64,000 nt of DNA from contig JAUPFV010000001.1 in NCBI GenBank assembly GCA_036936605.1, positions 346,219,081 to 346,283,080 of the forward strand. The letters are read 5' to 3'. The stretch comes from Limnanthes douglasii subsp. nivea (taxonomy: Eukaryota > Streptophyta > Magnoliopsida > Brassicales > Limnanthaceae). Each line of letters opens with the position of its first letter. Within the stretch, counting starts at the first letter, position 1. The position numbers and the translations under genes were made by a program. Below, one piece after another: positions 58,601-64,000 of this stretch. Below the pieces are notes generated by a model. The model saw only the letters and a program-made list of their open reading frames with translations, searched no databases and was not told the origin of the DNA.

Positions 58601-58995
58601 GCTGTCCACTTCGGATATTTGGACTCCCTAATATGGCACATTTTATACAATCTATCTACTTCAGCAATTATGGCCTCAGATTTTTCCAAAGAAAAAGCTC
58701 TCCTTTTTTGTATTATTGGCTTGATCTTCGAATCCACAGCCAAACTATGACATATAATATCAATCGGGACCGCCACTACATCCTTAGACTTCCAAGCAAA
58801 CACATCCAAGTTTTTAGACAAAAAATTCAATAACCTTTCTCGCACTAATAAAGACAATAAAGTCCCAATTCGAAGTACTCTGTTATTATCGAAGACGTAT
58901 TCCTCTATTTCTTCACTTACTATCACAGAACTCGGGGTTGACCTCGGATCATCAATTCCTTCATCTTTACTACCAGAAGGTAACCCCCCAAATTG
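55690..58995 (-). pseudogene. pol of gypsy copy D: RT, two RNase H, integrase
   Basis: RT plus first RNase H form one clean run, 58926-57496 (VDFTDLNRACPKDPF; YIDDMLVKSKS; SDYAVSAVLIS). The stops at about 57498 and 57450 then interrupt. The Tat-type RNase H and integrase zinc region are open at 57417-56602 (RTDGGSSNKGSSAG; SCDTCQR). The integrase core is at 56595-56173 (WGIDLVGP; TTDNGPQF; NGQVEVTNRS), and the C-terminal part is split at 56172-56155 and 55932. Of the four copies this has the longest intact RT run. Confidence 0.93.
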
Positions 58996-61332
58996 CTATT
59001 TCTCCATTGGATCATCGGTACTTTTATCACGTAGTCTAAATGCAACAGCATAACACTCTCTAGCTACTTTTTGATCACTTCGAACTACACCAATTCGATC
59101 CCCAACTACATTTTTGCCAGCCATGACCTTCCAAAGATAGCATTGTAACTCGACGGACAATCTTCCACCATAAAAAGTACTTGTACTTTCTTTTTAAAAG
59201 GCCCTTTTCCCAGAGAAATTTCACCTTCAAATTCCCCTACTATGTTCGCTGTTGCACCAGTAAACCCAATTATAGTTCTTTTGGACCTTTCTATCCGAGA
59301 CAGAGCGTTTAATCTATCATATGTTGATGTGAACAACACATTAGCAGAACTTCCAGTATCAATCAATACTCGTCGAACTTCTACCCCACACACTTCTGCT
59401 CCAATGACTACTGCATCTTCATCTGGTCCCGTAACTCCTCTCAAATCATCTCCATCGAAAATTATATATGGGATATTCTTCTTATTGTATAGATGTGCTG
59501 ATGCTCCTCCTTCAATTTGATGCGTTAAATTTACTATATGTCTTTTCCTCGAATTATTAGTATCATTAGTCATTGCGTCTCCCCCAAACATTGCCAAGGA
59601 CTCAAAGAACGCACATAAATCTCGAACACGTCCCTTACACATCGGCTCATCAACTGACATCAACAACAATCGACTAAGATCTGGGTCGACATATTCCGAA
59701 GCCATATCAAATTCATCATGTGCAACATCTAACAATTTGAGTTACGGCTTTAGCGTTCCTTTTGACATACTCTCACAATTTTCCATTCTCTATCAAAATC
59801 TGCATTTCCTTCTTCAAAGCAATACAATCATTCGTATCATGCCCAATATCATCATGATACCTACAGAACCTGCTGTTGCGTTCCTCTCTTGGTCTATTAA
59901 TTGGTGCCGGCTTTCTAAAATTTACTGTTCCCTTGGTTTTCTCATAAATCGATGCTACATTTTTAGTCAAATCAGCATAATATTCTGGTCTTACCCATAC
60001 ATTCGATCTTGGTCTGAATTGGTATTGATTACTAAAATTGTAATGATTAGAACCCCCTTGATATGAGTTCAAACCTCCTCGATTGGAAACATTTTGACTA
60101 CCCCTTGCGCGCGACGAGTTATTATTCGAAGCGTTCACTTGATTATTCCCCACTTGACTATTACCTTTCTGAACACTATTATTCCCTCCTCGAACTCGAG
60201 TAGACTATTCGACTTTGATCTGATCTTCAACCTGAGCCATGAGAGCTCCGAACGTTAATGCCCTACGCCTTGTTGTTTCATCAGCTAAATCTCCTGGCAA
60301 CAATCCTTGTCGGAATGCTGCCATAGCTACCACCTCCTCACAATCATCTAATCCTGCTTTTGTTGATACAAATCTTTTAGTATAATCCTTCAACTTTTCT
60401 CCCACAGCTTGCTTACATTGTATTATCGTATCTCCGTTAGCTCTCATTTGTTTGCTTCCCACAAACTGTCTTCGAAAAGCTGTGTAAAAGCCTCTGAAAT
60501 TTACAATGGACTCCTTAGGAATCTTATTATACCATTTTAATGTTGTTCCTTTGAATGTCTGAGAGAATGCTCTACAAACCAATTTATCATCGTCCTCGAA
60601 ATTAGTCATATAGTTCTTGAATTGCTCTATATGATCATCTGGATCTTGAGTTCCCTCAAACTTGTCAATTTTAGAAATGTCGAACCGCCTCGGAAGTGGT
60701 ACAGATCTAATCGCACTAATCAACGGTGAATCCCTCCAATCTACTCCTTGAACAAACTGGTCTTCGTTCCTCATTCCCACAGTAGCATACAAACTTGGCT
60801 CGCCTTCAAATTTCCGAGGATAATACACTCGTCTTTCCTTCTTTTTCCTTCCTTCCTTATACATTTTAGCTAGCCAAAATTCGTATCCTCCTTCTTTTGA
60901 ATGACTTCGAAAATGCTTATATCTTGGTGTTTCATTTGATTCCGAATTTTCAAAATCTTCTCCACTAGAATCTACATACCGTCGCTTCAACTTTTCCTTT
61001 TTTCTCATTCCACTATGCTCCTTCTTACGCTCAAAATGTATTTTACGTTGAACATCTTGAACATCACCGACGTCATTCGATGAATCCGATTGATCATCCC
61101 GATTACCTCTTGCTATTTCAGATCTAAGTTTAGCGCCATTATTATCTTGTTTCTTTTGAGCAAATTTATCAAGTTCTGCCACTTTTCTTATCAACTCATT
61201 CATTTTACCTTCAAAATCAAATTGATTTGATCGAATCGGAACTGATTCATTTGCTTCTTTCTTTAGCAGATCAGATCTCAATGTCTCCAAAGCCCTTTGA
61301 ATATGAGGATTATCTCCTTCCTCCGAATTCAT
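58996..61332 (-). pseudogene. gag-protease of gypsy copy D
   Basis: The ATG at 61332 opens 375 codons through the Gag core to a TAG at about 60205 (GAG to TAG, just after QVEDQIKVE). It resumes with the NQ-rich spacer and the CX2HX4HX4C knuckle (CRYHDDIGHDTNDC). About 45 bp are deleted near 59735. The protease part 59735-59106 has IDTGSSANVLF and ends with a further deletion of about 40 bp near 59111. The frame between protease and RT has the family TAG at 58998-58996. Confidence 0.9.
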
Positions 61333-61425
61333 CTCCGATCAACGAAAATATAAACGAAATGCTTCAAGAAAACGAAAAAAATTCGAACCTCGATTTTTGA
61401 TCTATCGATCAAGGTATCTTCGACC

Positions 61426-61441
61426 CCTCTTTCTAGCGCCA
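61426..61441 (-). other. Primer binding site, copy D (tRNA-Asn)
   Basis: Minus strand TGGCGCTAGAAAGAGG, three bases from the LTR. Confidence 0.75.
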
Positions 61442-61444
61442 ATT

Positions 61445-61723
61445 TGGTGAGAACAGAAAATATTGACTAACAATCAGTAGAGAGATTTTTAGATGGTGAA
61501 TATAATCTTTCTCCTCTTATTATTTCATAGGTGTTATCAGTCTCCTTGACCTCTTTAAATAGGCCAAGTGAGTTAGTTGCAAATACGGTTACATAAAAGA
61601 TTTATTTACATTTCAGTCCCTATTCTCCCTATAAAGCTTTAATCTTATTCTTTATTAATAGAACTTATCATTCAAGTCCTCATTAACTACATTTAAGTCC
61701 CTTATAAATCTATTTCCTTATCA
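61445..61723 (-). repeat. 5' LTR of gypsy copy D (279 bp)
   Basis: Minus strand TGATAAGGA to CTCACCA. Shares the B-specific variants (CTCTCTACTGATT-type region, GAACAGAAAAT on the plus strand). Confidence 0.95.
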
Positions 61724-63016
61724 AAGTAGAACATAAAAAAATTAGGTATTACTAGATAAACAACGGATCATTATGAGGTTTTAGTAGAGTTTTTCAATAC
61801 GTTGCAAGTAGAAAAGTTGCGGAAGTAGTAAACTTGGGTTCTACAAATTGAATTATTTGATATTATTGATCTTAGTTTTGAGGTTCAATTTGAACATGTT
61901 GGTGGAGAGCCAATAAAGTTGCTGATAGGTTGGCTAAATGGGAACATTGAGGCACTGAGGATAATATCATATTTGCTATTGATGACGTTGAGCTAAAAGC
62001 CCTTATAAGGAAATATTTGTGGGTTTGGCATCTTTTCAAAATGGATAACATTCTTTTTTTTTATCATATTTGATTTAATTTACATATTATATTCGTTTTT
62101 AACATGTTTTAATGTGATTTTATATTGAGTAAAGAAGATGATTTTGAAACTTGGTGCTCTACATTTCGGTTGATGCGTTACCGATGATCAGATAGACTTT
62201 TGATTTATTTTTTCTTTTAGGATTGTTATATCCCCAATTTATATATTTATCGTTTCTTCGACAACAAGTATTATTGGGTTATTCTACCCAACTATTTCTA
62301 TTTCATGGAGTCTGGAAGCAATTATAATGACTTGTTATTTTAAGTCTCCTGCAGGTGGGTATGTTGAAAATATTGAAACTTCATTTACGATTTATTATCT
62401 GGATGTTTCTTGTGTGAAGCTTTGGTCTAGTCCCCTCTACCATTTGTAATTTTATTTCTTATTAATATAATTATACTCGCATTGACTAGTTTTATAAAAA
62501 AAAACACAAAAATATATCTAAGTATATTTTTTTATAAAGTTGTCTAAAAAATTATTGCTCATAGAGTCCGCTGAACTACAACTTGCAAAATATCGTTAAA
62601 AGTTTTGATTTAACAAATTGGGCAGAGGTACGAGAGTTAAATACAAAAAAAATTTCATGTCACGTCTAATAGGTAAAATTTGTAGAGTAAAGATAATTTT
62701 TAAGAAGAAAACTGATATGGTCAGTTTTATCAACATTTACAAAGGTAGTTTGGTAAGAAAATATGATAAATTACTCGTGGTATCTACCATAATATATGAT
62801 TTTCTGTATTCCTTGTGATTAAACTTATCTAGGTTTTACTATAGGAAAATTTTAGATTTAAGTCTCGTGAAAGTATATAAATATAGATATTAGTTGGGCT
62901 AATGATTATGTTGAAGATGAAACCATTGGCCCAATCGATAACTAAGCGAACTATATGTTCACCAACTATAAATTGGTCTAACCAAACCTTAATTCATGTT
63001 GTTTGTATATCGAATC
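61724..63016 (+). repeat. Tandem unit 4, right part
   Basis: Aligns with 14408-15600 of unit 1 and 51906-53210 of unit 3, including RNase H relic II (61881-62050) and the TATATAAATA box. It breaks off at CGAATC where the next LTR begins, about 10 bp before the ATG of the short signal-peptide ORF. No intact gene. Confidence 0.88.
61881..62050 (+). pseudogene. RNase H-like relic II, unit 4
   Basis: Reading RANKVADRLAKWEH, stop, then an open tail. Fourth independent copy of the block, counting unit 1 and unit 3 copies and relic I. Confidence 0.45.
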
Positions 63017-63339
63017 TGATGAGTCAATAATTGTTTGGAAGAATATTTCGGATCTTGTGCTTGATATGACTAGAGAGAGAAAGTGTAGAGAGAGAGAATG
63101 GAATAGAATAATATTCAATGTCCCACCTACCAAGAAAGTGGGTCACCTTTTATAATAAAATAAGGTGGACCCGCTCAAATCCTTAGTGGGCTGTTTACAT
63201 ATTTAATGAGGCCCCTTAGTAAATACCATGTTTACAAATTGGTCCTCGAGAGATCTTAAATACATTAATAACTATACCAAGTATCTTTTATTCTCAATTA
63301 AGGCCTTATTATTTACATCGGTAAATTCTACCCTCATCA
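63017..63339 (-). repeat. LTR of the second gypsy-like family (323 bp)
   Basis: Plus strand TGATGAGTC to CCCTCATCA: perfect 7-bp inverted ends TGATGAG/CTCATCA. A minus-strand TATAAAAGG at 63146-63154 fits a promoter for leftward transcription, and a GAGAGA-rich stretch follows it. The open frame crossing its right edge (63228-63611) is not a gene. Confidence 0.85.
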
Positions 63340-63353
63340 GTAGCCCCCCAGTC
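63340..63353 (-). other. Polypurine tract of the second family
   Basis: Minus strand AGACTGGGGGGCTAC directly before TGATGAG; nearly the same G-tract and CTAC junction as in gypsy A to D. Confidence 0.75.
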
Positions 63354-63869
63354 TTCGGGAGTATTAGGAGCGGAGACTCACTACCGAGCCTACACCTGTC
63401 GTCCGCAGTCTCCTGTGCTCCAGGCCAACAGTTTACCTTTGACGAATTATCCTTTTTCCAAAAGCGTCGGTTGTTCCACAACGCTGTCTGTCCCAATCTG
63501 TCCTACTGGCGTTCAAAGACACTCCCGTCGCGCTTTTTAATTAACTTTACCCGAAAGCAATACTCAAGCTCTGTTGGATTTTTCTTGCCCGATGTTCATA
63601 GTTCTGAATAGGTCGGTTCCCGCGTTTTTTTGAGCTTCTACCCCTGGCTCCACTATGATCGACCGGCTCTTCGCGGTGGATACGGTTGAGAAAGCCCATC
63701 TTATCAGTCGGTTCGAAGGGGGTAGCCTAGGTAAGCCTTCGTCAGAAGGCAGTCAACACGTGTCACTTGTTTATGGGATGCGCCTTTGCCAGACTAGACT
63801 TTTAGGGAGACTCTTCGCCTTCCTGCTGTGCTTTTGTCGATTGGTATTCCCCGGTCATTCAAAGTTGCT

Positions 63870-63877
63870 TATAAATA
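63870..63877 (+). promoter_or_regulatory. Antisense TATA box in the second family
   Basis: TATAAATA in GCTTATAAATACTTCAC, facing away from the LTR, as in copies B and C. No downstream ORF is visible before the window ends. Confidence 0.45.
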
Positions 63878-63906
63878 CTTCACAATTCTTGATTTCTCTC
63901 AGAGGC

Positions 63907-63996
63907 ATTCTAGAGAGAGAAAGCGCTGTCAGATCGTTTCTAGAGAGGGAAAGTGTTGTCACACCTTTTCTTGAGAGGGAAAGTGCTGTCAGACCA
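63907..63996 (+). repeat. 30-bp tandem repeat, three copies
   Basis: Three consecutive 30-bp copies of TTTCTAGAGAGGGAAAGTGC plus TGTCAGACCA, starting 30 bp after the antisense TATA box. They would form the 5' leader of an antisense transcript. May continue past the window. Confidence 0.9.
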
Positions 63997-64000
63997 TTTC

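Larger units (their letters stand above)
54910..61723 (-). mobile_element. Ty3/gypsy Tat-lineage retrotransposon, copy D, 3'-truncated
   Basis: Reading leftwards: 5' LTR, primer site, gag, protease, RT, RNase H, second RNase H, integrase, 34-bp repeats and the last 80 codons of the antisense gene. There it joins unit 4 DNA. The 3' LTR and most of the antisense gene are gone. At the junction 54910-54916 the 7 bases GCAGGAA are shared by the unit (TGTGCAGGAATTT) and the antisense gene (GAGCAGGAAAAG), so it is a deletion scar. Subfamily of copy B. Confidence 0.94.
63017..64000 (-). mobile_element. 3' end of a second Tat-like gypsy family (continues past window)
   Basis: A new LTR (63017-63339) followed leftward-facing by a polypurine tract and a 3' region with an antisense TATA box. 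The architecture mirrors copy C, but there is no sequence similarity in the LTR. It interrupts unit 4 at CGAATC; the expected duplicate GAATC on the far side is outside the window. No protein domain is in view, so the Tat assignment rests on architecture and tract sequence only. Confidence 0.7.

Noticed and set aside
63228..63611. 127-codon frame crossing the LTR edge
   Set aside because: Runs from LTR to internal non-coding region; no domain.

Overview
The window is AT-rich nuclear DNA of a flowering plant, most likely a eudicot. The evidence is intron-containing tRNA-Tyr genes of plant type, Ty1/copia and Ty3/gypsy (Tat lineage) LTR retrotransposons, Mutator-like (MULE) transposase pieces, and a plant mobile domain (PMD) gene found only in plants. 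The species cannot be named. No intact ordinary cellular protein-coding gene is visible. The functional-looking genes are three tRNA-Tyr copies. Nearly everything else is a transposable element or its relic.

The backbone is a tandem array of a unit of roughly 6.4 to 7.4 kb, highly similar between copies. Unit 1 is 4668-16494, unit 2 is 23981-31330, unit 3 starts at about 31211, resumes at 41599 and runs to 53924, and unit 4 is broken (54134-54909 plus 61724-63016). Each full unit holds, in order: an AT-rich segment, tRNA-Tyr with a 20-nt intron, a 61-bp tandem repeat, a 35-bp minisatellite with TTCGAA cores, one or two decayed RNase H-like relics, and a TATA box followed by a short signal-peptide-like ORF.

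Elements have landed in single units only. Gypsy A (1-4667, minus, cut by the window start), copia (5988-11119, plus), gypsy B (16495-23980, plus), a small TIR element (27591-28421), gypsy C (31331-41598, minus, full length, perfect TACAA target duplication), a MULE-like insertion with transposase and PMD gene (46765-51902), gypsy D (54910-61723, minus, truncated), and the 3' end of a second Tat-like family (63017-64000, minus). Where a corresponding site survives in another unit it is empty, so the array formed first.

Gypsy A to D are one family in two subfamilies (A/C with 277-bp LTRs, B/D with 279-bp LTRs). They carry a tRNA-Asn primer site, a gag with a CHHC knuckle, protease, RT, two RNase H domains and integrase. 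Between pol and the 3' LTR lies an antisense gene with its own TATA box, a tiny upstream ORF and a canonical intron. It converges on pol across a 34-bp tandem repeat. All copies are broken by stops, frameshifts or deletions.

The MULE-like insertion in unit 3 has a transposase gene reading rightwards and a PMD gene of at least four exons reading leftwards, plus three GC-rich islands packed with near-perfect hairpins, one with 47-bp arms. These islands and the antisense spliced retrotransposon gene are the least ordinary features of the window.
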